64,000 nt of DNA from Cryptomeria japonica. Taxonomy: Eukaryota > Streptophyta > Pinopsida > Cupressales > Cupressaceae. The stretch's first letter is position 1, and each line of letters opens with the position of its first letter. Positions 23,381 to 35,241 of the stretch are shown here, in pieces. Where the stretch lies: assembly GCF_030272615.1 (NCBI RefSeq), contig NC_081415.1, forward strand, positions 369,029,667 to 369,093,666, written 5' to 3'. A program made the position numbers and the translations under genes. Below the pieces are notes generated by a model, which searched no databases, had not been told where the DNA came from, and worked only from the letters and a program-made list of their open reading frames with translations.

Positions 23381-25342
23381 ATGGCATCCACCTCTACAAT
23401 TGAATATATAGCAAACCCTACTGTTGTTGAAGTTATAAAAATACCTAGGCCCGTATTTCAGTTAGTTCCCGAGGTAGCAAAGAAATATGATACCTTAGGT
23501 GCTTTTTCTCAAATTCCTAAGGGAGTTGTTTATGCTGAAGACCCCAGAATTTACATCCACTGCAACATTGAGGAACTAGGAGATGAAGAGATTAAAACCA
23601 TGTTTAAAACTATGATATGTGATGAATCTAACAATATAAAAGATGAACACAAGATTATTGAGACCCTAGGATTCACAGAGATCTTTAGCATTCCTAAATT
23701 CCCCAAGGATGTGATTAGGATAGTCTTAAGTAGGGTACGTGGTGAATTTTTCTGGTTAGATGCAATCCACAAAATCACTAAGGAAGTTGTGAAAGCTATC
23801 ATAGGGTTACCAACCACCGGTAAAAGGCCAGATAAAAATAAGAAGGTATCCAATGACCTAGTTACAAACCTAACTGGTGTAACAATCAACAAAAGGTCCC
23901 TAAGAGTTAATGATGTAACAGACATTAATGTGAGATTTATCAGCATGATATTAGGATATAAAGCTACTCATGCAAATAGACCCAATTTAGTTTCAAGTTT
24001 ATGCATTAAGAGTGCTTATGATATGGTCACAGATAATGCAAAGATTGATATATGTGAGTGGTTAAAAGATGAATTAATTGACAACCTTGGAAAGATTAAG
24101 AAGGACAAGAAAGGAACTTTCAAGTTTGGAAATCTATTAGTATGTCTGATGCTACATATAACCAAACAGGTTCCCGGTATAGGCTACAAAGAACTTGGAT
24201 ATGATATACCGGTAGGTAAATAGTTAACAGAACTATTCAATAACATGGGAGAAGACAAGGAAAACAATATTCATGACTTCTTTCAAGCATTAAAGGTCAA
24301 AATGAAGAAAAGAATCAGGTTATCACAAAAGATTGTCGACAAATACAAAGATGAAATATGCTTTGTAATCAAGAAGGATGAAATCTGGATGGAACTAGTC
24401 ATCCCTAGGATAGTTTGGGTAACCGAGATGGGCTATAAAATAGATGATCATATAATTGAAACATATGCTAAAGCACTTCTGGAAGCCCCCAGAGAACCTA
24501 AAGAAGAAATATTTGGTAGTGTAGAAACTATTGAAATCCAAATACAATCAAAGAAAAGAGTGAAAAATGTTGAGGTAGTTGTAAGGAAAGGTTCCAGACA
24601 AACAAAGGCCATCAAAGAAGATGTGTTGAAGAAAACCGGTATAACAGAGGATGAGTTAGCAGCTCCACAACCTGAAACTCACCTATCACCAGTAGGTACC
24701 TCTTTAGAGAGTGATATGCCTGCAACTTTCAAAAGAGTTGTAAGGAAAAGAGATCCCTCACCGGCAACCACACCCTCACCCAGGAGGACAAGACAAAAAC
24801 AACAAGCAGTGAGATCTCCGGTAAGAAAGGCTACACCAAAGAAGAAGAAACTGACACCCAAAAAGAAGAAGAGGACAAACAAAGACTTGGCCCCTCTTGA
24901 TATACTGCTAAATGAAATTACAGAGGAAGGTAAATTGAAGAATATAGAGAAAATATATGACACTTTAACAACTGATTAAAAAGAACAAGTTGAAAATAGT
25001 GTTATATTGCATATGGATATGTATAAGAAATTTTTGATGGAAGTAGTAAATGAAATTCCAGATGAACTATTTAAGAGACTGGAAGCAAGAAGACAAGCAG
25101 TAATAGAACTAGACAAGAAAATAAAGAGGTAGAAGCTACTTGTTGTATATCCGGTAAATTCACCCAAAGAAATTGATAACCTAATTGCTCAAGCCAACCG
25201 ATCAGTATTTTCTACTACATACCGGCGCATTGCTTTAATGGTTGGAAGAGTTAATGAGGTGACTAAGGAGACAGAAAATGGATGGGATATATTCATAGTT
25301 GAAAAAGAAAAACAAGAAGAATACAGGAACCCCAAACCTATA

Positions 25343-26859
25343 TGGTGCAGGAGCACCCATGGCGTAAGGAAAATATATGGTCAAATTCATCATTTGAAAT
25401 ATAATTTATATTTGAAGGTCATTTATAATGTATTTGAATCCATTTGGAATGATTTGTAAGACTTAGAAGCCTAAAAATGTAAGCAAGTCCTGATTATGTC
25501 CTAGTTGTCCATATAGGCCCTTATAGGTCAAGATGGTCAAAATTGTATAAAAGGCCATGAGAAGGCTATCAAGTATGTAAAAGGTATTAAATAGATTATT
25601 TGGACATTTTTATGAGGTTTTTACAATTTGGAGAGTCATTAGGAAAAAGTGTCAAAGTTGCAAGAAAATTGCAAAAGTGCAACATTTGCAAAAATGTAAA
25701 AGTGCAAAAATTGCACATAAAGTTGTAAAATGGAAGATGAAGGGTCATAAAGGTAGTTGGATGGTTTATAACTACCAAAGAGTCTATAAATATATTTTAT
25801 TGGTCGAACCAAATCATTATTGGAAGAATAGAGAAGAAAGGAGAACATTTTGGATACATTTTGGTGCATTCTACTATTGTTATTTTGGTTGGCTTTCCAG
25901 TTTTTGTGTTGGTTCTAGGCCTTGTACGACCATGTATGGCCTGGAAACCTTTGTATATGTATAATGGAAAGTTAGATATGTTAATTATCTTTCTTTTCCT
26001 TTTTGTTTGGAGTTATTATGTTTAGAAATGAAGAAGATATGGAAGTTTTGGTGAAAGTTGTTAATTGCAGATTTGATACTTCCTGAGAACAGTCACATTG
26101 CAGCATATGGTATGAACTCATATGATATTATTAAGACCTCTAAATAGAATTATTGGAAATATATGTGAATCATCTTTTTTTTCCCTTTGTTTTGAGGTAT
26201 TTTGGTTTTTATTTGTGGAAATTATGAAGATTTTGGTGAAAACTGGTTTTAAACTGTCTTAAATGGAGTTGCTGGAAAGGGTTTGTACTTATCTTGTGAT
26301 TTCACCATTGGAAAATTGATGACTTGAATATTATGAAAGTAGACTCAGAGGGATTTCATTTTAGTATGGTATTGTTTTAGTTTGGTTAAGTATTTGTTGT
26401 GGAATATGATGCCCTAGCAGGCAGCAAGCATACATTTTCTAGATTTATGACAGTCAAAATTGGTCTCGGTGCAGAGATGATAACTTTTTATTGAACCGTT
26501 GGATCGTTCTCAATTTTGGATAAGGTTTTAGAAACCTAGTTTTCTATAGCCTCACCGAAGCGATCTTCCAAATATACTCAGGTTTTAAAGTTATTAATAA
26601 CTGAGTACGGGTATATCAAACTGTCATTAACCGGGACAGCATAATGCATTGTTTTGGTCTTGATTAATGTTCAAAGTGTTGTAAAATGATATGATGGATT
26701 TGATATTGTATTGGTTGGTTGATATTAATATTGTTTTGGACTGTAGAATAATGATTATGATCAGATTATGCCTCTAATACAAGTGAAGATGTTGTGTTGA
26801 GATTGAAACTCCATGTTGATTTGGGGTTCTTGAAGAGTTTTTCATGATGCTCCGCATCA
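25343..26859 (+). repeat. Nested element LTR 1
   Basis: 1517 bp, aligned along its whole length with 27312-28803. In the first 600 bases I see only a handful of substitutions. It carries a segment of repeated TGCAAAA/GTGCAAA words (25655-25715) and ends GCTCCGCATCA. Confidence 0.92.
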
Positions 26860-27311
26860 AATTGGTATCAGAGCTAGAAGAGCTTGAGTGTGTGGGTAGA
26901 GCGTCGAAGGAGGCAATCCACACCAGGACCTAGCCCATGAGATTTTTTATTTGATTCTTGTGTTTAAAGTTTCTTGGTTGTAGGTTTGGTGTAGGTTCAC
27001 TCAGCTGCAAGTGGGTGGACAGGAAGGTCTACCAGAGGGGGCCATAGGAGATGGTCCAAAGGGCCTGAGAAGGAGGTCCAGTGTGTCGCCAAGAGTTTTG
27101 GGGAGAGAGGCAAGAGAGGACTCCCAGGTGAGGGACAGAAGTTGTTGGGTGTTTGTAGCAGCTTGGAGGAGTGGACTTCAGATGAGAGATGCACCATTGG
27201 AAGCAGCCAGTATAAACTCCATTGATAGGAGTCTTGATTGAAGCAGAATGTAGCAGAGGCATCATGTTACTCATTTCCAAGAGACTTGGAAATCTTTCAA
27301 GGCCAGTAGTA
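26860..27311 (+). other. Interior of the nested element, non-coding
   Basis: 452 bp, more GC-rich than its LTRs (AGGAGGCAATCC, GGTCTACCAGAGGGGGCC). The longest open frame (76 codons near 27011-27241) has no recognisable domain and an overlapping antisense frame of similar length. I read it as a packaging or leader region and not as a gene. Confidence 0.6.
26863..26874 (+). promoter_or_regulatory. Nested element primer-binding site (tRNA-iMet)
   Basis: TGGTATCAGAGC, exact, three bases after LTR 1. This supports reading 25343-26859 as the 5' LTR and the element as plus-strand. Confidence 0.9.
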
Positions 27312-28803
27312 TGGTGCAGGAGCACCCATGGCGTAAGGAAAATATATGGTCAAATTCATCATTTGAAATATAATTTATATTTGAAGGTCATTTATAATGT
27401 ATTTGAATCCATTTGGAATGATTTGTAAGACTTGGAAGCCTAAAAATGTAAGCAAGTCCTGATTATGTCCTAGTTGTCCATATAGGCCCTTATAGGTCAA
27501 GATGGTCAAAATTGTATAAAAGGCCATGAGAAGGCTATCAAGTATGTAAAAGGTATTAAATAGATTATTTGGACATTTTTATGAGGTTTTTACAATTTGG
27601 AGAGTCATTAGGAAAAAGTGTCAAAGTTGCAAGAAAATTGCAAAAGTGCAACATTTGCAAAAATGTAAAAGTGCAAAAATTGCACATAAAGTTGTAAAAT
27701 GGAAGATGAAGGGTCATAAAGGTAGTTGGATGGTTTATAACTACCAAAGAGTCTATAAATATGTTTTATTGGTCGAACCAAATCATTATTGGAAGAATAG
27801 AGAAGAAAAGAGAACATTTTGGATACATTTTGGTGCATTCTACTATTGTTATTTTGGTTGGCTTTCCAGTTTTTGTGTTGGTTCCAGGCCTTGTACGACC
27901 ATGTATGGCCTGGAAACCTTTGTATATGTATAATGGATAGTTATATATGTTAATTACCTTTCTTTTCCTTTTTGTTTGGAGTTATTAGTTTTGGTGAAAG
28001 TTGTTAATTGCAGATTTGATACTTCCTGAGAACAGTCACATTGCAGCGTATGGTATGAACTCATATGATATTATTAAGACCTCTAAATAGACTTATTGGA
28101 AATATATGTGAATCATCTTTTTTTTCCCTTTGGTTTGAGGCATTTTGGTTTTTATTTGTGGAAGTTATGAAGATTTTGGTGAAAACTGGTTTTAAACTGT
28201 CTTAAATGGAGTTGCTGGAAAGGGTTTGTACTTATCTTGTGATTTCACCATTGGAAAAATTAATGACTTGAATATTATGAAAGTAGACTTAGAGGTTTTT
28301 CATTTTAGTATGGTATTTTTTTAGTTTGGTTAAGTATTTGTTGTGGAATATGATGCCCTAGCAGGCAGCAAGCATAAATTTTCTAGATTTATGACAGTCA
28401 AAATTGGTCTCGGTGCAGAGATGATAACTTTTTATTTCACCGTTGGATCATTCTAAATTTTGGATATGGTTTTAGAAACATAGTTTTCTATAGCCTCACC
28501 AAAGAGATCTTCCAAATATACTCATGTTTTAAAGTTATTAATAACTGAGTACGGATATATCAAACTGTCATTAACCGGGACAGCATAATGCATTGTTTTG
28601 GTCTTGATTAATGTTCAAAGGGTTGTAAAATGATATGATGGATTTGCTATTGTATTTGTTGTTTGATATTAATATTGTTTTGGACTATAGAATAATGATT
28701 ATGATCAGATTATGCCTCTAATACAAGTGAAGATGTTGTGTTGAGATTGAAACTCCATGTTGATTTGGGGTTCTTGAAGGGTTTTTCATGATGCTCTGCA
28801 TCA
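27312..28803 (+). repeat. Nested element LTR 2
   Basis: 1492 bp. The main difference from LTR 1 is a loss of about 30 bp where LTR 1 has GTTTAGAAATGAAGAAG (about 26010-26040), plus scattered substitutions that grow more frequent towards the 3' end. Confidence 0.92.
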
Positions 28804-30161
28804 CTATAAAGGTTTATCAAAAAGATAGAGACAAGGGTAAAAGTAAAGTTGGTGGACCACCTAGTATCAAGGTTAAAGACAACTTACCCCCACCTCCTTT
28901 GATTACTCCACCGGTAAAAACAACAGCTACAGAAGATCAACCGACAGCTGAGAGTATGGATGTAGAGGATGGTAATCCTAATCCTGAAGTCTTATATACT
29001 ATGGATGTTGATACTCAAAAGATCAACATTGTGGTAGACAAAGATATAGCTGATAAAACTGAAATGGCTAGTGAGCCTCTGGTAGCTGAGCAAACTGAAA
29101 ACACACAGGAGAAACCGACAGATAACAAAGAGCAAAAGGTAGAGACTCAAACTCAGACTGAGATAATGCAACAAATAGAAAAACAAACAGAGCAAAAGGC
29201 TCCAAAACAAGAACAACCACAACAGAAACAGGAACCACAACAGCAACAGGAACAGGAACATAAGGAAATAGTGCCACCAGTAACTGGAGAAGTAGAAAAA
29301 CCACTGCTTAAGGAAATGCAGACACAAACAGACCTACCAGAGGTCAATACAAGCTTGGTTACTTCCACTAGCCGTACTCAGAATGTTGGTTCATCATCAG
29401 GCTACAAATCAACTAATGTGACTGAGGTGCTATTAGATTCAATCAAAAAGATAATAGACTGTAGCTCACAAGCTTATAAGGCAATTGATGATACCATACC
29501 AATTTTGAAGGTAATTTCTCCTAACTGTAATATAGACAATAAAGATTCTTTAGGACAACTTGATACAATATGTAAATATATCACAGAAAACATTGAGAAA
29601 ATAATGGAAGAGACATTGAAGGATAAAATAGAAATTGAAAAGCAGAAATTCTTTGATGAACAAATAAAGAAGTGTAACAGATATTTTGACACACTTCTAC
29701 CATAATTGTGTAATTTATTGAAAGAGTACAAAACTCTGTGCAAAGACACCTGTAAGACAAACTTTTTGACTGTAGATATAGACAAGAAGATGAGCAAGGT
29801 ACAGGATGAGATCAATAAACTTGCAGATAATTTTGTTAACTCACCTGATACACTATCAGTTTTTTAGGAGAAGATAACAAATTTTGAAGAAGATTTACTT
29901 AAATTGGAAAGAGAGAAAGAAAGAATAGTGAATAAGGCAAAGCATTTGAGATTAAAACTAAGTCCAAGATTGGACCATCTAGCATCACTACGAAAGGAAG
30001 TATTTGAGGCACTAATACAGGGACAGAAAACATCGACAGAGCATTTGCAGCATCTCACCGGTACAATTAAGAGAACAGAGACAGCAATAAGAGATAGTAA
30101 AGAGTTTATGGAGAGTATAAACTTGATTTTGGCAGATCTATTTCAAATTGTAACTTTCTAG

Positions 30162-30374
30162 TTACAAGGTTGAAACTACAAACTCTACTGACATCTTGAC
30201 AACCTTTGTCATTGATGCCAAAAGGGGAGTAGTGGGATGAGAAAATTCAATATCACAGGAATCATATGCTCAGGGGGAGCACACACATTTTTGGTAACTT
30301 TTTTTGGACTTCACATTTTTAATACACTTTTGAAATTTCTCATGAGTGTTGCCATCAATGCCAAAGGGGGAGAT
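30162..30374 (+). promoter_or_regulatory. E1 3' non-coding tail with polypurine tract
   Basis: The tail holds GCCAAAAGGGGAGTAG (30210-30225) and then the PPT AAAGGGGGAGA (30363-30373) abutting the LTR. The 37 bases 30345-30381 are identical to 45100-45136 of the copia element. The E1-type remnant at 60019-60055 has the same block with one change. Confidence 0.85.
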
Positions 30375-31184
30375 TGTTGGCATATGCACACTCCAATGAG
30401 ACATTGTATTTGATTGAAGGTTTTGTCATTGATGGCAACCTTGCAATCTTATGGCACCGGCAAAGGTAGTACACCGGCATCAGCAAATCACACTCTACAC
30501 CGACACTTAGGATACCGACACCGGCACCAACACAAAGAAAGGAAGTATACCGGCACAGAGGCCGACAGGATTTTGTTATATTATATTTTTTTTATTATTG
30601 TAAAAACTTTGTAAGTCGACTTGGCAAATTGTAAAATGACTATTATATATAAAAGAGATCATTGTAGACATTTAAAAAGTGATATGAAAGCAATAAGGAA
30701 AAATATTAGGTAGACCTATTATGCGAAATATAGGCTAAAGGGTTTATGTAAGAAGCAGAGTAGCAATCGATACTGGATCAGGCATTATAGATGCTATTGT
30801 AAAGTAGTACAAGATATTGGATTTGTATAATCCTCATTGTAAGTCAGTGAGACTTCCCATTGAGCAGTGAGCTCTAGGTAGTTGGCCTTCCTGCATATGC
30901 AGGCCCCTATTGTAAGTAATATTCTCTTATTGGTCAGTGAGTGAATATTGTGGGTCACAAATCCCACCGAGGTTTTTCCCACACTAGGTTTCCTCGTTAA
31001 AACCTTGTGTTATGGTGTTATTTTCATGTGGATGTTCTTAATTCTGTTTATTGCATTATTTCTTGCATACCGGTACACTGTTATAATATGTTCTACATGT
31101 TTTAAGTCAAGAAATTCTAATCACCGGTTAGATACTGATTCACCCCCCCCCTCCCCCCCCTCAATATCTGTGGGATTCCTAACA
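30375..31184 (+). repeat. E1 3' LTR
   Basis: 810 bp, the partner of 21118-21877. It is longer mainly through an extra CACCGACACTTAGGATACC-like segment near 30500 and an expanded C tract (31141-31160). It contains GCTCTAGG (30871) and CCTGCATATGCAGGCCCC (30890-30907). It is followed by the TCTAC target duplication. Confidence 0.92.
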
Positions 31185-32872
31185 TCTACAACCCCTAAAC
31201 AATCTTTTTTTCTGAAATACCAACATAAAGCTCAAAGTCTTGATAATTCTATTTTTCATATAGCTTCATAAAATAAAACTTAAGATTATATACTTGCTAC
31301 AAGACAACTAGGTAAAACTCAAAGTCTTTATTATGTTACCCTTCAACAAGATCTATTCCACCAATTTTGAAATGTAGCACAAAGTCTACACAACCAAATT
31401 TATTCTACTCTCTTACAATATTCCTACAAAATACTTTTACTCAATCAATTCAATTACCATAACAAGAATGATGTAAGAACACTCTCACCATAGAACATAA
31501 TGAACTCAACACAAAGTTGAGTGACAACGATGATTTCTTTATTGATTGAATTAGAAAAAATCACAAATGAACTCAACGTTTCACTTTTCTTTTCATTATG
31601 ACAAAGTCTACTTGTATATAGATAAAAGATGAAAATTACAATGAGCACCCTCATATATATAGGATAGGTGCAAAGAGAAAAATTAGGAAAAACTCAACTA
31701 GCTATGACTAAGTCAAAAGTAGAGTTCTATTTGACTTAGGACTTGTACAATCCTATATGCAAAACTGCATATACAAAATGAAACTTGAAGTGTCAATTGG
31801 AATTACAAAAATGTACCTACAACTAGAAAGCATGTTAAAAAATGACCAAGTGTTTAGATCTCCATCTCGAGCATCATCATCTCCATTTTTCTTCAATAAA
31901 TCTTCAAGATTTGGAGAGAAACTTGTACTCTCAAATCCTTTGGTTCATCAATATGACTTGAGATCACTTGAGCTCATGCAATGGATTCCATCAACAAGGA
32001 GTAGTTTTCTTTTGATTTCTTCAAGATAGATCCTAGACTATCCAAGAATACTTAGATTTATATCAATTTATTGATTTATGAGAAAGTGAAATTTACACTC
32101 TCAACCTCGACGCAAACAAGTAGGTTGAACTCTTCTATGGATGAATATAGGGGTAGTAACTTGTGATCCTAATCAAGTAAATCACAAGGAAGCTCATCAA
32201 TCTTGTCAGCGATCCTTTTCACTGTCTTCTCACCCAAATGATTTGCCTCCTCTAGGTCTTCAATGAGCTTCTCTAAAAATTATATACAATGCTTTAGAAA
32301 CTCCTTCTACTAGACGTACATTTTCTTGGAAGGAATCACATCATGTTCAACCAAAATATCTAGAGAGAAGTCCCTGAGATTTGTCTAGGCGTCAAAATTC
32401 TTCTCACGCGTAGTCATTTCCTCCAAGAAGACTTTTAGTGTTGCATCCAATTTGGATTGGATAGTCCCTACATTGTTAATCAACTTGGTAACAAAACTCA
32501 AAAGGTGGGTTCCTTGACTGAGCATCATGTCCATCCGTTCACCTATTGCCTTACCTCATGAGGTAACCTGCTCAGCTTACCTTATGACTTGTTCATCAAC
32601 TAACAAATTAAGTGGCCTAATAACCTCCAAAGAATTTTTTATCTTAATTAACACAATGGTGAGTTGCTCCACTTGTTCCTTAATCTTATCTTTCTTGACA
32701 TTCTCTTCATTTTATCTTGCCACAAGAGCATCAAAAGCCAATTGAGTGTCTTCCACTATACCTTCATGGGTTTTATTCTCAAGCTCAACCCTTCTTATTA
32801 CATAATCCTCTACTTGAACTTCATTGATATTTATATCAAGAGGAGGCTCTACAACTTCTGCATACTTGTTCT

Positions 32873-34138
32873 TGTTGGAATTATGGATGAATTGATTATG
32901 TGTTGCATTGATGTTTTGTCATTAATGTCAACACTAGATGTTATGGTTGGTTACCGGCAGATAGGTATGGTTACCAATAGATAGGTTTTGGTTATCGGTA
33001 GAAGATCTAGTGTTACCAGCAGAAGAGACTATCTATTGGACACTTCCGCCATGTTTGGATCAATGGATTATCTTTGATTTTATGTGTTACATGTTCCTAG
33101 AGCATGTTTTGGTCAGTTGGTATTGACTTGGTAATCGGATGCTATCATACACTCTTGTAAACCCATAACGGCATTGGTTTAAGGTTTAACCGATAGAGCT
33201 TTAACTGAGGAATCTTGACAGGATGCATAAGTAGTGTTGGTGCGACTTCTACATGGATTTCAGGATGCTAAAGATGTTCTTTGATCATGTTTCAACTTCT
33301 TGAAGACATTGCTTTGTCATGGTGGACCCAAAATAGGTCTGGTACCTATCTAGGTTATGGACTGGTATTATGTTATCATGTACTCTACACGTTACCGAGA
33401 TGTTTTGCGATGTTTTATGGATCGGTTATTGTTGTTTTGGTCTTAAGCCAACATGGCATATCATTGTAATATGGATTTATGTAATGATCTTATTATAATA
33501 TCTTTTAGGTGGATGACCTAATTGGTTCAGGCCTTAGGGTTGGCATAAAATGATGTAAGATCTCATTGTAGATCATGGGGAATAAGTGTCGTGGTCTTGA
33601 AATGAAATATCATATGCAAAGGAGATTTGGTCGATCATAGGTGATCGAATTGGGATTAAGGAAGAGGTTAAAGGCCTCCGATATTGAGCTTAACCAAGAT
33701 TGTAATCAGGCATGGTAGATGCTATCTCTAGATTGTTGTCCATTTATCTTGAGGTGGTTATAACCTCTTTGTAGTCAATGAGACTCTTTTGTAATGAGCA
33801 GTATGCTCTAGGCAGTGTGCCTTCCTGCATGTGCAGGCCCCTCATTGTATCACATAATTTCTACAGAAGTATCATCTAACTGTGGGTAGGCTTCCCACCA
33901 TGGTTTTTCCCTTTCCAATTTTTCCACGTACAAATCATGGTGTTATGTGGTATGGTTGCATTGTGTTGATTATCTGCTTTGTTGTTAAGTTTCATTTCTT
34001 GTCGGTATTTGTTTCTATTGTTTCGATATTTAATGTTTATATGCTTCGGTTTAAGGTTATTAAGTGGATTAATTGATATAATCTGTTAACAACTGATTCA
34101 CCCCCCCCTCTCTTAGTTGTTCACCGGCTATCCCAACA
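32873..34138 (+). mobile_element. Solo LTR, copia-type
   Basis: 1266 bp from TGTTGG to CCAACA, flanked by a perfect GTTCT duplication (32868-32872 and 34139-34143). It is similar in layout to the copia LTRs at 39322 and 45130 (TTGATTATGTGTTGCATTGATG, GCTCTAGG at 33805, CCTGCATGTGCAGGCCCC at 33824-33841, TTTTTCCC, C tract). No interior remains, the signature of LTR-LTR recombination. It splits the F4-A coding part. Confidence 0.9.
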
Positions 34139-34460
34139 GTTCTTGGCACTATCTATCTTTACCCTTGAGATGTTTTGGATTTATTTATGGTCTTTGATTT
34201 GATGGGCACCAATTGATGGAAATCAAAATCATCAGGAGAAAGAGATTTCTTCTTCCTCTTGGGAGTGTTAGAAAGCAACCAAGGTGGCAGGATGGAATCA
34301 TCATCAACACCTACAACCAATGATTGAGAAGAATTTTCTTGGCCCTGAAAAATAGTGGTTACAATTAGAGGTGTGGAAGTCATAACAAAAGATGGGTTTT
34401 AAGAAGTTGACAAGTTAGGTAAGGGTCGGGGGACTTCTACTAGAAACATGGGGAATTTGG

Positions 34461-35241
34461 TAAAGATAGACCTTATATTTATATTTCAAACTTCTTATCT
34501 ATTTCTTTGTGCCTACTTTTAAAAATCATAAAATTGTTCTTGAACCTTTGGCGAACCTTTGATAGTTTTGGTACCTTTCTTGTGCAACTGCTCTAATACA
34601 ATATTTAAGTGTCATACCAAATGTAAGGTCATTAGTGTCGTTGTTCAAATGTAACTCTTGACTGATATTTTCTCATTATTTTCTAGTTGCATTCTCAAGG
34701 GTTTCTATTATTACTATCTTCTATAGCCTAGCTATTGATATGAACCCGTATAATAAAGACTATTTTTCATTGCCTTGTTTTTCTAGTTATCATCATGTTT
34801 TCAAACCCCTATCATACTATTGCAATCAACCTCTATAATGTGGCTTAGTTGTCACTAGATATAGGCTTATGACAATGATCTTTCCTATCATAACATTATT
34901 TTAGAATTGGAAAAGTAAAAACCCATACGATACATGCAAATAGATCTATTTCCTTGTGAATAATAGCAAGAAGATATGAATAAGCCAGGTTGTTGGAAGC
35001 CTATGATTCTTTGAAAGTGTATCCAAGGTTTAAATAATGCATGAGAGTATTAGAGAGTTTTTTGGTAGTGTATAGATTGCATGAGGTGTTTTAATATCCA
35101 TTACCCTTTGAAACAATGTCACAAGTTCTTGCCTTATTGATTGTAATTTTTCATCTTTTCCATTGTTTTGTGGTATCTATCTTCTTGAGAATGTTTTCAA
35201 AACATTAAGACAATAGTCCTTTGGATGATCTTTATATCATT
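34461..35241. other. No gene recognised
   Basis: AT-rich sequence right of the last F4-A match. It gives no recognisable continuation of F4 and no element boundary. Confidence 0.4.

Larger units (their letters stand above)
25343..28803 (+). mobile_element. Nested LTR element with long LTRs and a 452-bp interior
   Basis: Perfect 5-bp duplication CTATA (25338-25342 and 28804-28808). LTRs at 25343-26859 and 27312-28803, each TGGTGCAGG...GCATCA, surround only 452 bp (26860-27311). The interior starts with an exact iMet primer site. It has no coding capacity for gag or pol and no clear polypurine tract at its right end. The size ratio (1.5-kb LTRs, tiny interior) is unlike classic TRIMs, which have short LTRs. 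It is wholly non-autonomous. Confidence 0.92.
23381..30161 (+). pseudogene. E1 ORF2: about 1100-codon unknown protein, split by a nested element
   Basis: One frame runs 23381-25342 and resumes in phase at 28809-30161 once the nested element and one target copy are set aside: 1105 codons including the final stop. There are no frameshifts and only five internal stops (TAG 24221, TAA 24977, TAG 25130, TAA 29703, TAG 29865). Residues 1-290 look globular (for example IYIHCNIEELGDEEIKTMF, LIDNLGKIKKDKK). A Lys/Pro-rich basic linker follows (about 24590-24890, PKKKKLTPKKKKRTNK), then helical parts, a Gln/Glu-rich stretch (29080-29270) and a C-terminal coiled coil (about 29870-30140). No RT, integrase, protease, helicase or transposase motif is visible. 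E2, E3 and the remnant at 60227-60715 carry homologues. It may be a captured host gene or an env-position extra ORF. Function unknown. Confidence 0.8.
21118..31184 (+). mobile_element. Element E1: complete non-autonomous copia-type LTR element with unknown ORF2
   Basis: Flanked by a perfect 5-bp duplication, TCTAC (21113-21117 and 31185-31189). Parts in order: 5' LTR (21118-21877), PBS (21880-21891), gag (21949-23043), promoter-like spacer, ORF2 (23381-30161, split by a nested element at 25343-28803), 3' non-coding tail, PPT (30363-30373) and 3' LTR (30375-31184). Without the nested insertion it is about 6.6 kb. There is no protease, integrase, RT or RNase H, so it must rely on enzymes supplied in trans. 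The primer site, PPT and LTR style are copia-like. It sits inside F4-A. Confidence 0.93.
20690..34460 (-). pseudogene. F4-A: copy of the F4 unknown gene, split by two insertions
   Basis: Three pieces on the minus strand align in order to F4-C (plus, 55150-57571): 34460-34139 (linker with LPPWLLSNTPKRKKKS and FDFHQLVPIKSK), 32872-32160 (coiled-coil part), then 3' UTR at 32160-31190 and 21117-20690. The UTR match includes a GGTGAGAGTGTTCTTA segment, a GGGGGAGCC tract near 20775 and the end ACAAAATTTTCAACC. E1 (21118-31184) interrupts the UTR and a solo LTR (32873-34138) interrupts the coding part. The 5' half of the gene is missing beyond about 34460. Several in-frame stops are present. Function unknown. 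Confidence 0.65.

Noticed and set aside
28992-29327. Leu/Phe-rich 111-codon frame on minus
   Set aside because: It is the antisense of the Gln/Glu-rich part of E1 ORF2, which yields long Leu-rich frames by composition.
21949-30161. Programmed readthrough of TAG/TAA as a real expression mechanism
   Set aside because: Stops are at different places in different copies and the copia element decays the same way, so deamination is simpler.
20690-34460. F4-A as an intact host gene with large introns
   Set aside because: The interruptions have target duplications and LTR ends, so they are insertions, and the coding parts carry stops.
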